From contig OY747700.1 of NCBI GenBank assembly GCA_963556495.2, positions 5,049,020-5,113,019 on the forward strand: a DNA stretch of 64,000 nucleotides, written 5' to 3'. Positions 36,024-49,278 of this stretch are shown in pieces. The first letter of the stretch is position 1. Each line of letters starts with the position of its first letter. The notes under the pieces were generated by a model. That model was given only the letters and a program-made list of their open reading frames with translations. It searched no databases and had not been told where the DNA came from. This DNA is from Valencia hispanica (Eukaryota; Chordata; Actinopteri; Cyprinodontiformes; Valenciidae). Position numbers and translations under genes: made by a program.

Positions 36024-36106
36024 AAACACTGTGCAAGATCAATTTCAGGTCTGAAGAAGGTCACAAGACCGAAAGCTTGCAATAAAATTGATCTTGCACA
36101 GTGTTT
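36024..36106. repeat. 22-bp perfect inverted repeat enclosing a hammerhead-like core
   Basis: The arms at 36024-36045 and 36085-36106 are perfectly complementary over 22 bp (arm core CACTGTGCAAGATCAA). The 39-nt middle contains CTGAAGA, a short stem GGTC-ACAA-GACC, then GAAA, which is the order of the conserved strands of a hammerhead ribozyme (CUGANGA, stem II, GAAA). I could not form a convincing stem III and cleavage site, so activity is unproven. Penelope-like retroelements are known to carry such motifs. Confidence 0.55.
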
Positions 36107-36304
36107 GAGTGTGCAGCGGCTGTATTTTTATACAGTTATTTTAGTTTTTAAAATACCAGAATTTGCCCAATTTTTTTTATAATTTCATCTGTCTGTTGAC
36201 ATAATTTCTCAGTTCTAAAGTATATATTTTTAACCAAATACTTAAAAAAAGAGAAATCTCTTATCGAGTAATTTTTTTGGGCGGTTACTTTTGTACTTTT
36301 AACC

Positions 36305-36620
36305 AAACATGGAGAAGCAGCTTTCAGTTTCTATGCTCCTCTAATCTGGAACAAACTTCCAGAAAACTGCAAAGCTGCTGAAACACGGAGTTCTTTTAAA
36401 TAAAGGTTAAAAACGTATCCGTTTAGAGCTGCCTTTGAGTAATGCTTCCATGTATCTGTGTGTGCTTCTTGCATTCTTGCTGTTTTTACTTTATATGCTT
36501 TGTCTGTGTTTTACTGCTATTTTTATTTTGCCCCCTTAATCATGTAAAGCAGCTTGAATTATCTTGTTGTTGAAAGTGTTGCTATACAAATAAACTTACC
36601 TTGCCTTGCCCTTTTACTTA
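36305..36620 (+). mobile_element. L2 LINE 3' end, plus strand
   Basis: It encodes the [18 protein letters not shown] block, and then the 3' UTR runs to a CTTGCCTTGCC tail. Confidence 0.85.
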
Positions 36621-36658
36621 AATAAAAATGTGTTAAAGTAGTTCCACTCTTGCTTGAG

Positions 36659-37625
36659 TAAGGCAAGGCAATTTTATTTGTACAGCAACACTTTGAACAA
36701 GGTGATTCAAGGTGTTTTACATGATTAAGAGATAAAGTAAAAACAGCAATAAAGCAAGAAGAATACACAAAACATGATCCATCCAAGCATCACTCAAAGG
36801 CAGATCTAAACAGGCGGGTCATTCTTAGGAAATGGTGCCATTTGAGGGTGATAACCTTGCCTAAAAAAATTCACATTTTGATTGATTTTATCATTTCATC
36901 TGATGAAGGACATATTCAACTATGAGAAACATATATTGGGCCAGCTCAGGATAAATAAACACACTATATATAAAATACACACTCTGATTTAGGACTAGAT
37001 GGTAATGTCCACACAATTGTTTTAGAAGAAAATAGGAAATTCAATGGAATTTGGTCAGATGTTTATGGTATTTGATTTTGCCAGTTTTTGTTCTGAGTTC
37101 TTTTAAATCACAACTAAAAACGTATCTTTACGTTTTTAGTTGTGTTTTAAAAGAACTCAGAGTTTCAGCAGCTTTGCAGTTTTCTGGAAGTCTGTTCCAG
37201 ATTAGAGGAGCATAGAAACTGAAAGCTGCTTCTCCATGTTTGGTTCTGATTCTAGGGATGTTGAGTCGACTGGAATTAGAGGACCTGATTGGTCTGGTGG
37301 GGGGGTTGCTATAGTAACAGCAGATCTTCTACATACTTTGGTGCTAAGCCATGTAATGATTTATAAACTAGTAAAAGTATTTAGAAGTCTATTCTCTGAG
37401 CTACAGGGAGCCACTGTAAGGACTTTAGAACTGGGGTGATGTGCTCTACTTTCCTGGTTCTAGTGAGGAACACGAGCAGCAGCGTTCTCGATCAGCTGCA
37501 GCTGTCTGATTGACTTTTTAGGCAGACCTGTGAAGACGCTGTTGCAGTAATCAATCCGACTACAGATAAACGCATGGATGAGTTTTAATAGGTCCTGTTG
37601 TGACATCAGTCCTTCACAGTTTTTG
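36659..37625 (-). mobile_element. L2 LINE 3' ends, minus strand (split copy)
   Basis: The AAGGCAATTTTATTTG tail is at 36660. The sequence matches the other L2 copies to about 36830, is unrelated from about 36830 to 37095, and matches again from about 37100 to 37620 (PLIWNRLP complement through the DYCNS region). It is either one copy split by an insertion or two copies. An inverted copy of the same L2 end lies just left at 36305-36620. Confidence 0.75.
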
Positions 37626-37689
37626 GGTACTCTACCCACCCACGTTGGTAAATAATGATTTGTTTCGTTCTGGGACTGAAAACGTTTTA

Positions 37690-38110
37690 AACCCTACCCT
37701 TCCCGTCCACAAGGTGGCGGTAAGGCGCCTCTAACCTGGTTGCGCGGCGCCTCTGAGCGCAACAGAAGGAAGAGGGGAGGAACAGATGTCGCCGCCGTAT
37801 AGCCAGACAGCAGGTCGGAGAAGCAGTCAGCCAGCCGGGGGATGGTATCTTCATTTTTTTAAATATTATTTATTATCGTTGAACCGGAACAAAATGAAGG
37901 TTCCGCACTCATAACTTCGGGAGGAGTGAGTATCGTCGTGTTTAACGCGTCTTCTGCGGCTCCACGGTGCTAAAAAACAAACAAACAAAACGCTAAAGTT
38001 TTCAGAAAGGCTGGCCTGGTCACAACAAGCACAAAGAAGCTCCTCGTTTATCGGCTTGGACTCGGCCTGAAACTCCCCATCGACGACACTTGAACCCGGT
38101 TAGAGGAGCA
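37690..38110 (+). promoter_or_regulatory. Probable fam222b promoter / first non-coding exon
   Basis: A locally GC-rich, CpG-containing block (GGTTGCGCGGCGCCTCTGAG, GATGTCGCCGCCGTATAGCC) in AT-rich surroundings, 2.4 kb upstream of the first fam222b coding exon and on its strand. No TATA box stands out. Position and composition are the only evidence. Possible donors (GGGATG|GTATCT and AGTGAG|TATCG) were not tested. Confidence 0.35.
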
Positions 38111-39110
38111 CCGAGGCCCGGCTGGTCTCCCTCCCTGCTGGCCGTGTTTAGCAGCCAGATCCGGGCTGTTGATAAGAGGATCGGGGCTAATGTTAGCTGG
38201 GAGTAGATGTGTGGGTCAGGCCCTGCTCTATAACCCCGACAAAAGCTCTAAAAAGGCCTCCTGTTTTAATGTCTCAGTCTGTCCTTTTAAAACACGACTC
38301 CGTGGGTGTTTTTATCTCTTTATGGTTCTGGTTCTGCTCCTTCTGGTGAAACCGAACCCAGAAATCTCCCCAGTCGTTCCTCACATGCAGCTGGGAGTGA
38401 ATCACAGTCTGTGAATGGATGATGAATTATTACTGCACTAACCGCGTCCTGGAGCCAATTATCCTGCTGGCTTCATATTGATCTGTTTTGTGGAACTGCT
38501 GCACATCGACCTGAGGTGACTTTAAACGTGACTTGGCATTATTTAGATGGTGACCGATGGGCTCTGCACCATGACTCATGGATCTGATCAGCGAGCACAC
38601 CTGTCATACCTCAGTGTTGGGTCAGAATAGAAACCTGGTTCAGATTTTATTTAAATCTGATCTAACCAAACAAAGAGGGTGAGGACTTTTGTTGGGGTGG
38701 ATTAACGTGACATTTCTCAGGAGAAACTCCTGGATGGAAAACCCCAAACCAAACGAAGGCTTCGGAGCGGACTAGTCAAAGTCCAGATCCAAATTGGATT
38801 GTCGATGCTCGAAAATCCGCCCACTGGGAGTTGACGGAGTTCTGCAAAGCAAAGTGGGTCAACGTTCCTCCACAGGGATGTAAAAGACGAGGACAGCTCC
38901 TCGTTTGGTTGGTTTGATTTCTTCGAATTGTCTTTTGTCTGATGTAAGGAGTTCTCTCCGTCCACCATGACGGGCGAGGATCTAAGATCCCCCACTCCAA
39001 CGTCTCTCTGCCCCTGGCAAAAGCAAACGAGGTGGATTAGCGGCGCTCTCCGACAACTCGTGGTGTCACCACGATATCGTCTCGTTAGCATGACGTTACG
39101 GTCATAGGTA
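38111..39110. other. Presumed fam222b 5' intron; Tc1-like scrap
   Basis: No coding exon was found. At about 38772-38800 CTAGTCAAAGTCCAGATCC resembles the conserved Tc1-transposase stretch also seen at 41004, so a small Tc1 relic is likely. Confidence 0.35.
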
Positions 39111-39333
39111 GGGATGTGTGTATCGGTAAAAATGTGAAGATACGATACGTATCGCGATACTATGAGCAAGATTATATATTGTGATTTTTTTAAAACGGAA
39201 TTTAACCGTATAGAAACTATCACAGCTTTCTAAACACTCCAACCTGTTTCATACTTTAACACATCCAGTTTTATTACTAGATCTAGTTGATCCACTGGAA
39301 TAAAGAAGGTGAAAACAGCCACAAACTACCGGT

Positions 39334-40245
39334 CAGTGGCGGCTGGCCAATAGAGGGCGATAGGGCGCCGTTTCCCAAGTGTTTGTGATTTTTATTAAAA
39401 AAAAAACAAGAATCACATATTCTAAGTTAATTGTGTTTAAAGTCCTAACAAAGTATCATATATAAAAATATATATCATTTCCGGAGAAAAAGCTCCCGCT
39501 GCGTAGCACCTGGGGCGACAGAAAAATCGCCCCAAGCAGTGCAGCGGCCGCCAATAAGTGACAAGAAATTCGCACATAGCAACAGGAATTTATCCAATCG
39601 GCGTCGTTGATTCGGCCGCTTGAAGGGCGATAGAGAAATCGCCCCAAGGCTGGTGTGAGGATGGGCAAGATAATATCTGGTGGTGACGTTGGCAGTGTGA
39701 TTTCTCGGCCACAAGGGGGCACTGCTGTAAGCTTTGTGTGTAAAATTTTTGTGTAAACCTAATAAGTTATTTGTTTCCAGTTTGGTTCTAAACTTGTTTG
39801 TGCAATATTGTATTTATGTTTAGTATAACAATGCCTCAAATTGTTAATATTGGCATTAAAATAATCAGTATTTCACATAGTACTGGTATCCAGCCGTTTA
39901 TGTTCAATTGTTTTGGGATGATTATAGAAAATGACTTGATAAGCTATATGCACAGCTCCACTACTTCCTGAACTAAGTACAGCCCTTTGATTTCCTGTCT
40001 GTATTGGACAAACTGATCAATCCAGGTGTGTCTGACCTCCGTAGTCACAACAACAATGGTCAGACACACCTGGATTGATCAGTTTGTCCAATGATGTAAG
40101 ACAGGAAATAAAAGAGCTGTACTTAGTTCAGGAAATACTGGAGTTGTGCACAAAGCTCAGAAAGCACAAGTTTGATAAAAAAAAAAACAAACAAACAAAA
40201 ACAAAGCACAGCCCCACCATGAATATTTTTCACCAGCCGCCACTG
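39334..40245. mobile_element. Non-autonomous hAT element with perfect 8-bp target duplication
   Basis: The ends are CAGTGGCGGCTGG and CCAGCCGCCACTG, a 13-bp perfect terminal inverted repeat. The flanks carry CTACCGGT at 39326-39333 and again at 40246-40253. This is an 8-bp target-site duplication, as expected for hAT. The element is 912 bp with no transposase frame, and it carries a long internal hairpin (39949-40150). It interrupts an older repeat whose intact form is at 21632, which confirms both ends. Confidence 0.93.
39949..40150. repeat. Long hairpin inside the hAT element
   Basis: The arms, about 39949-40036 and 40057-40150, are imperfect inverted copies of roughly 90 nt each, including CTTCCTGAACTAAGTACAG and its complement, and GGACAAACTGATCAATCCAG and its complement. 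The spacer is about 20 nt (CAACAACAAT region). This is a nested palindromic MITE or a hairpin-forming part of the element. Confidence 0.85.
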
Positions 40246-40481
40246 CTACCGGTTATACTTTTATATTTACTCCCAAAAAATGACTCATCATTAATGGTTT
40301 CATTCAAATCCTAGAAAAAAAAGAAATTTTTTTTTAAAAATATTGATACATCGGGAAATAAAACATGTCGGTGTATCGGTGTGTCTCCGGAGAGGTCAGT
40401 AACGTCCGGCGGCTGCTCTGTTTGTCCCACAGGGCGGTGATGAGAGGGGCGTGTTCGATGCTGCAGTAGAGGAGCAGTGAT

Positions 40482-43059
<2,578 letters not shown>

Positions 43060-43496
43060 ACCCCGCGTTGACCCGCCGTTGTTTTTCCTCCACAGCACTT
43101 TGAGTTTGAGTTTTATTGTTCCGGATCTTGATCCTTTAGAGCTTTCGTTTGACCCAGTGATGACCTGTGACGGCTCCGAGAGGCCACCGAGGTTGTGACG
43201 TTCCCTAGTTTTCCTCAGGTCTTACGCCACGTCTTACCTTCGTTTCTAAACGAAGGCGTTCTGAGAGCGATGGTCGCCCAGCATGGATGTGCTGCTCTTC
43301 TTGTTCACGTGTTTAAATGGAGGCTTGTAGTCGCCTCTCGACCATCACCGACTTTTCTCAGCATTTGTGGCCTTACGACTGCCCAGAGGCGAGCTTCAGG
43401 AAGCCACTTGCAGTTCTTCATAGGTGTCGACCCACTCCGGCGGGAAATGAGGGTCATGTTGTGTTCTTGTTCACAGGTCCAGACCTGGAGTTCCTA
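43060..43496 (+). other. fam222b 3' UTR
   Basis: It follows the stop directly. The open frames here have no recognisable content. No polyadenylation signal was identified with confidence. Confidence 0.4.
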
Positions 43497-43924
43497 AAGC
43501 CTAGTTTATACTTCTCCGCGGCGCCATTATCCGTTGGCGGAAGGGCTCTCCGTCAGTCACGCAAGGACGGACGGAGCAGAGCCCAACTTTTAAACTATAC
43601 GTCAAACGCAACGTATAGCGCACGTCTGTGATTGGTCAGCCCGACATCATTTAATCACAACGGTCCTCTATAGTCGATGTAATTAGTAGTCAGTGCAGTT
43701 TTTGGCCACTAGATGCTTTATATTGCAAGGCCAGTTTATCTGATCTGGTCTTTTGGTGATTTTGAACACCAGGAGGTGTAGAGAACAACAAAACAGACGC
43801 TGTTTGTTTGTTTCCTGTCACTTCTAGTAAAAAAATTTCCAGCTGTCACCCCCCCCTTCCGTCTCCGTTGATACCTGTGCTTGTGGGTGCAAACCTGCTG
43901 ACGGAGAAGCATAAACTAGGCTTC
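43497..43924. repeat. MITE with AAGCCTAGTTTAT ends
   Basis: The terminal inverted repeat is AAGCCTAGTTTATACTTCTC on the left and its complement (GAGAAGCATAAACTAGGCTT) on the right, about 428 bp in all. There is no ORF. I could not assign the superfamily from the flanks. Confidence 0.8.
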
Positions 43925-46655
43925 ACTGGAACGTGTTGGATCTCTGCAGGCTCGGCTCGGTTTTGTGGGTGAGCTACTCTCTGTTCTCCTCGTTGTTTTT
44001 CTTGTAGTTATTTTGTTGTTGTGCCCTACTTGAACTGTAGAGATGAGATGTAAAAGTTGAGCTTTTGGCACAAGGAGCAGAAGCTCCATTTAGCCCCGTA
44101 TTTATCTAAAGTTAATGTGAACCGGAAGACATCCTGTTGTTGTTTGAATGATGTGTGTCTGTGTGTGGAAAAGCTAACCGATGACTCCAAGTAATGCAAG
44201 CAGGGTAACGAAGCTTCACTTCACGCCCCCCCCCCCCCCCCCCAACACATCTTCTCACCACTTTCCTGCTGTAATGCAACCAAGCTGCTGCTTCTCCGTG
44301 AGTCACTCGCATCAATATGAGTTTCATTTCTGGTACCGATGAGCAACCATAGAGCTACAGACCCGTCTCCTGTTCAACCTAGGTTTTATTGGGGAGTGGG
44401 TACGGGCCGCTATGATTAAAAAAAATAAAAATACCACAATATTTAAAACAAACATGTATAACACCTGATCAAATTGTTTTTATTTAGAGGACGCGTCGAT
44501 TTTTCTATCTTGGCTTTTGGTAAACCTTTAACCTGCCCAAAAGTATTCAAAACAAATATTCTAGCATTCCTGCCATCAGCCTTATAATTATTTTTTTTAT
44601 TTTTTTGAGGAGGGGATGTCACACTGTGTGAAAGAGCAGTGTGGACATTAAAATAGGGTCTTACTAATGGGGATGCACCGATCTAAAGATTTGGGTGGAT
44701 ACCGATAACCGATATTTACCGACGAGTCCCTGACCTTTCACCCTTAAACACAACGCAATCCTGTACTGCTTCACTATCACTGTCACATGACCAACAAGAT
44801 GCCACATGACCAACTCCCTCTGCTCCGCCTCCAGGAACACAAATGGCATCAACAAGGAAAGAAATGTTGGTTTTTAACGTCTGCTCAGTTTTTACTTATC
44901 GGACCGATATCGGGTATGGTAAAAGAAAGTTACTTACTTGAATTTTTAAACAAAACAAAAGTTTACATTTGAAACAATCTATATCATCATATATTGGCTA
45001 ATAGCTCAGCGTGACTTGCATTAGTAATTCCCTACAGCAGTGGTTCCCAAAGTTGAGGGAGAATTGCAAAGGTGGGGGGGGGCACAGTATGAATGGGTAC
45101 GATTTAAAAGCTAATATAAATGACAGGTTTTTGACGAGGCTCCCAAACGCAAAGCAGAAGATAGAACATCACCAAATAAGCTTCTAAACCAACTTCCTTC
45201 CCAGCCAAAGAGTAGAAAATATGACAAAGTATATCTTGCCTTTGGTTCTGTTCCACCAAACACCTTCAAATGCTCAATGAGCTCATATAGTTTTGTACAT
45301 CGTGGCTCAGTGTGGAAAAAACGCACACAACTGCGGAGGATTACATTAACGTGTCTTTGTTCCCGCTGAGGCATAAAGACATTGATGGGATCATTTGATT
45401 GGCGCCCCCTTTGGATGGGAGGAGTATTGTCGCTGTCTGGGACCCATAATTTAGGCCTTTTACTAATTGAAAAGTGTTGTAGCTTTCTTTAAGCGAGCTG
45501 ACTGGCAGTGCGCAGCAACAAGTGGGAGAGGGCGGCCTTTCTCTGGCATCATTAAAAGGAATTTAAGCTGTAGAAACGGCATAATAGTTAAAACCTCAGT
45601 ACCCGGATACTTTTAAACCGGCACGTGGCTACGGAGGAGTTGGTCGCAGTGATACGAAATACTAAAGCCTTAAATACGACAGTTTTATTCAACTCAGACT
45701 GTGTAACTGAGCTCCTTTGTCAGGATTGGAGCTCTGTCTTTATTGTGAAGGGACTATTAATAAAAACCGACTCGGACTCTGGGTTCTGAATGGATGTCGT
45801 CGCCTTATGGTGGAATCCTCGCGCGAGCTGATAAATCACACATCCTGAGTTTTCCTAGCTTTTAGCAAAGTGAATAGAGGTCTAGAGCGAGGCTGTAGCA
45901 GTCGTTTTAAATGTTTTTATCTTGATTTCAGTTAAGATTCTGAATGAATTTTACATTTTGGAACTTTTTGTTTGATTGTCCTGAAGCCATAACTTGTCTT
46001 CACTTCAGGGGCCAAATGTGACGGGTGTATCGGACTGTTAAACCTGGACAAACTCTGAGGCCTACAGCTTCAGTCTGAGCTCCTTTTAGATCTGGAAGCT
46101 GAATTGTTCTCATACAAAAGCGAAAGTAAGACTGGATTCTAGATCCGGGTCGGTTCGCTTCTTCACCAGTTGGTACCAGATGACGACCATATTTTTCTTT
46201 GATTGTTGTGGTTCTGATCCTTCTATGGACCCGCTGAACCTGAAACCAACTTCCAGCTGATGGATCATATTTATCAGAGCCATAAACTCACATGTCCTTT
46301 ATAAATTATAGAAGTTCAAGTAAAATCAAATCGGGTAGAAAATGTCCAGATGGGGCAGATGTTTTGGTTTTTGTAAGAAGCGGTGGAGGAGCGAAACAAC
46401 CAGCAGCGGAGATGTGAGCAGGAGTTTGTTTTTGGGTCTTTCGACTTGACAGGAGTTAATTTGTTTCTCTGGTTTTTGTTTTTAATGTGCCTGTCCCTTA
46501 AAGCTGCTATTGAATTTAATCAACACACTAATCTGATGTGTGTCTATATATAGTTACAGTGTATGGGCTGCATCAGTAGGTTTAACAAGGGGACAAAGGG
46601 GGAAACATTTACCCTGGTTGTGAGTTAAACCAGCCAGACTAAAATTTCAGGCTCT
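43925..46655. other. Intergenic; poly-C run and MITE-like fragments
   Basis: There is no gene. A C-run lies at about 44226-44243. A GGGGATGCACCGATCTA fragment (about 44669) with GGACCGATATCGGG at about 44900 looks like a decayed hAT-type MITE. CAGTGGTTCCCAAAGTTGAG at about 45036 looks like a hAT end without a partner. Confidence 0.45.
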
Positions 46656-46656
46656 T

Positions 46657-48395
46657 TTGTATACGGTGTTACATAGTCAAAATCTACCCGCAATAATGTG
46701 GAATATTTAGCCTGTCATAAGAGAAAAATGGGGGTTCATTTTTTAAAGTAATAATTTCACTGTTATTTATAAATGTTGCAGTTTATAACTTAACTTTTGA
46801 GTATGAAGACAAATATTTTGCTTCAGACTGAATATCTAATCAGCAAGCTAAATATTGAGCTTGAAGCTAACTATTTAGTTAGCAAGCTTGGCTTCCCAGC
46901 TAAATATTTAGTTTCAAACTGAATATTTAGCTTAACTAGGTTTTTTCTTTTTTCTTTTGAAGATACATATTTAGTTTCAAGCTAAATATTTAGCTTGGTA
47001 ACAAAATGTGTAATTTGAAGCTACATATTTAGTTAGCAAGCTAAGCTTAGCAGGTAAATATTTAGCTTCAAACTGAATATTTAGCTTGCTAACAAAATGT
47101 GTAATTTGAAGCTACATATTTAGTTGGCAAGCTTAGCTTTCTAGCTAAATGTTTAGTTTCAAACCGAATAGTACTTATTAACTACGTTTTTTAGTTTAAA
47201 GATACATATTTAGTTTGAAGCTAAATATTTGGCTTGCTAGCAAAATATTTAATTTGAAGCTACATATTTAGTCACCAAGCTAAGCTTACTAGGTGAATAT
47301 TTAGCTTCAAACTGAATATTTAGCTTGTTAACTAAATGTTAAGTTTGAAGGTTAGAATAGCTTCCCAGCTAAATTTTTAGTTTCAAACTGAATAGTACTT
47401 GTTAACTACGTTTTTTAGTGTGAAGATACATATTTAGTTTGAAGCTAAATATCTGGCTTGCTAGCAAAATATTTAATTTGAAGCTACATATTTAGTTGGC
47501 AAGCTTAGCTTTCTAGCTAAATGTTTAGTTTCAAACCGAATAGTACTTGTTAACTACGTTTTTTAGTTTAAAGATACATATTTAGTTTGAAGCTAAATAT
47601 TTGGCTTGCTAGCAAAATATTTAATTTGAAGCTACATATTTAGTCACCAAGCTAAGCTTACTAGGTGAATATTTAGCTTCAAACTGAATATTTAGCTTGT
47701 TAACTAAATGTTAAGTTTGAAGGTTAGAATAGCTTCCCAGCTAAATTTTTAGTTTCAAACTGAATAGTACTTGTTAACTACGTTTTTTAGTGTGAAGATA
47801 CATATTTAGTTTGAAGCTAAATATCTGGCTTGCTAGCAAAATATTTAATTTGAAGCTACATATTTAGTTGGCAAGCTTAGCTTTCTAGCTAAATGTTTAG
47901 TTTCAAACTGAATAGTACTTGTTAATTATGTTTTTTTAGTTTAAAGATACATATTTAGTTTGAAGCTAAATATTTGGCTTGCTAGCAAAATATTTTGATT
48001 CAGAGTATTTACCTTGCTAACAAAATATTTAATTTGAAGCTACATATTTAGTTAGCAAGCTTAGCTTAGTAGGTGAATATTTAGCTTCAAACTGAATATT
48101 TAGCTTTTTAACTATGTTTGAAGCTAAATATTTAGATTGCTAGCAAAATGTGTAATTTGAAGCTTCATATTTAGTTGACAAGCTTAGCTTTCTAGCTAAA
48201 TGTTTAGTTTCAAACTGAATATTTAGCTTGTTAATTAAATGTTTAGTTTGAAGCGACATATTTAGCTCTAACTAAATATTTTGTAATTTTTTAACTAGAA
48301 ATGTGGTAAATACTATTCCTATGACAGGATAAATAACCCTAAATTGCTCCTGTTAACTTTTGACTGTATAAGTTCACAAACGGAACACCATACTT
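46657..48395. mobile_element. AT-rich palindromic element with expanded internal array
   Basis: The outer ends are imperfect inverted repeats: on the left, TTACATAGTCAAAAT and CCTGTCATAAGAGAAAAATG; on the right, the complements of ACAGTCAAAAGTTAACAG and ATCCTGTCATAGGA. The interior (about 46800-48290) is an array of short AT-rich units built around AGCTAAATATTTAGCT (a perfect palindrome), TTTGAAGCTA and CTTGCTAACAAAAT, in both orientations. Two adjacent 372-bp higher-order copies run 47166-47537 and 47538-47909. Shorter relatives are at 54727, 61218 and 62685. There is no ORF, so it is a non-autonomous element. Confidence 0.8.
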
Positions 48396-48971
48396 TCGAG
48401 CCTGTTTGGGTTTTCCTCCCCACAGCCATTCAGATGAGTTTAAACACTAAAACTATCGGGCCGAGCCATGTCTGGTTCTGAACTGCCTCAGTGCAGCCCG
48501 TTGAAGTCAGGTTCTACAGTTTCATAAGAAGTGCCTCCACTGGGCTTAGTATGGACACGTGTGTGTGTGGAGTGTGGGTACCTGCACACAGGTGTGCACA
48601 AAGTGAATTTCTAATGTGTGGGTGTGTGGATGGGGGGGGACCAAGCTACTTATTATAACTACTGATACTGTGTGATGGACCGAAGTCCTGAAGCGTGCCA
48701 CGACTCGTCGACACTGTGGGGGACGTGTCAACCGTTTGCTGCTGACTCACCGACCAAAGTGACCAGGCGTCCCTCTCTGAGCGGGCCGGCCAAGCCTAGC
48801 GGCTAGCTCCATCTCTATAGCAGTAATAAGAAACAATTCGGTGACTTAAAGGAGGGCTGCTGCCTTTGTCCTGTTGCTTTCAGATAATCTTGTGAAGTAA
48901 AAATCAAAGATGTGAACCGAGCATGAGGAAATCTAGAGTGAACGGTTGGTTTTGGTGGTTTTTACCCAAAA
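48396..48971. other. Intergenic; (GT)n-rich stretch
   Basis: Short GT/TG runs at about 48555-48625. Nothing else is recognised. Confidence 0.4.
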
Positions 48972-49278
48972 GCAGTGGCGGTTTTGGTAGATGCCCGGGG
49001 CTACATCAGAAAGGGGGATGCACACGCATCAGATTTAAGAAAAGAAAATGGATGTAATTTGTTGTCTACATACATTTTCTGTTGTGCAGCTGATGGGGGG
49101 GGGGGGGGATTGCTTGCTCCTGAGAATAGGGACACTAGGTCACCTGTTCTGTGTGGGACTGTGATGTGTTTTATCCTGCTACCTGAGTCTGTGATTATTT
49201 CCTGCATTTTAATCGGTTGGGGTGGCAGCAGTAGGAGGGGCTTGCCCAGAGTGCTATCCCTGCCAGAGCCGCCACTGA
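48972..49278. repeat. hAT-like MITE (CAGTGGCGG end)
   Basis: The left end CAGTGGCGGTTTTGGTA and right end CAGAGCCGCCACTG form a terminal inverted repeat related to that of the 39334 element. It contains a G-run (about 49096-49109). I did not find a clean 8-bp target duplication. Confidence 0.65.

Larger units (their letters stand above)
39111..40376. repeat. Second copy of the intron-3 repeat, split by a hAT element
   Basis: 39111-39325 and 40254-40376 align in order with 21632-21985 (shared TCTAAACACTCCAACCTG and ATTACTAGATCTAGTTGAT blocks, then a CATCATTAATGG block). The 912-bp hAT element listed separately lies between them. Confidence 0.8.

Noticed and set aside
38717..39223. 168-codon minus-strand ORF
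   Set aside because: No recognisable domain. It crosses a dispersed repeat and a Tc1-like scrap, with no splice or promoter context.
45111..45374. 87-codon minus-strand ORF next to a hAT-like end (CAGTGGTTCCCAAAG)
   Set aside because: I tried to read it as a transposase fragment but found no transposase motif and no partner inverted end.
46657..48395. CRISPR-like array
   Set aside because: The units are AT-rich, vary in length and occur in both orientations, and there are no unique spacers of constant size. It is a palindromic repeat element.
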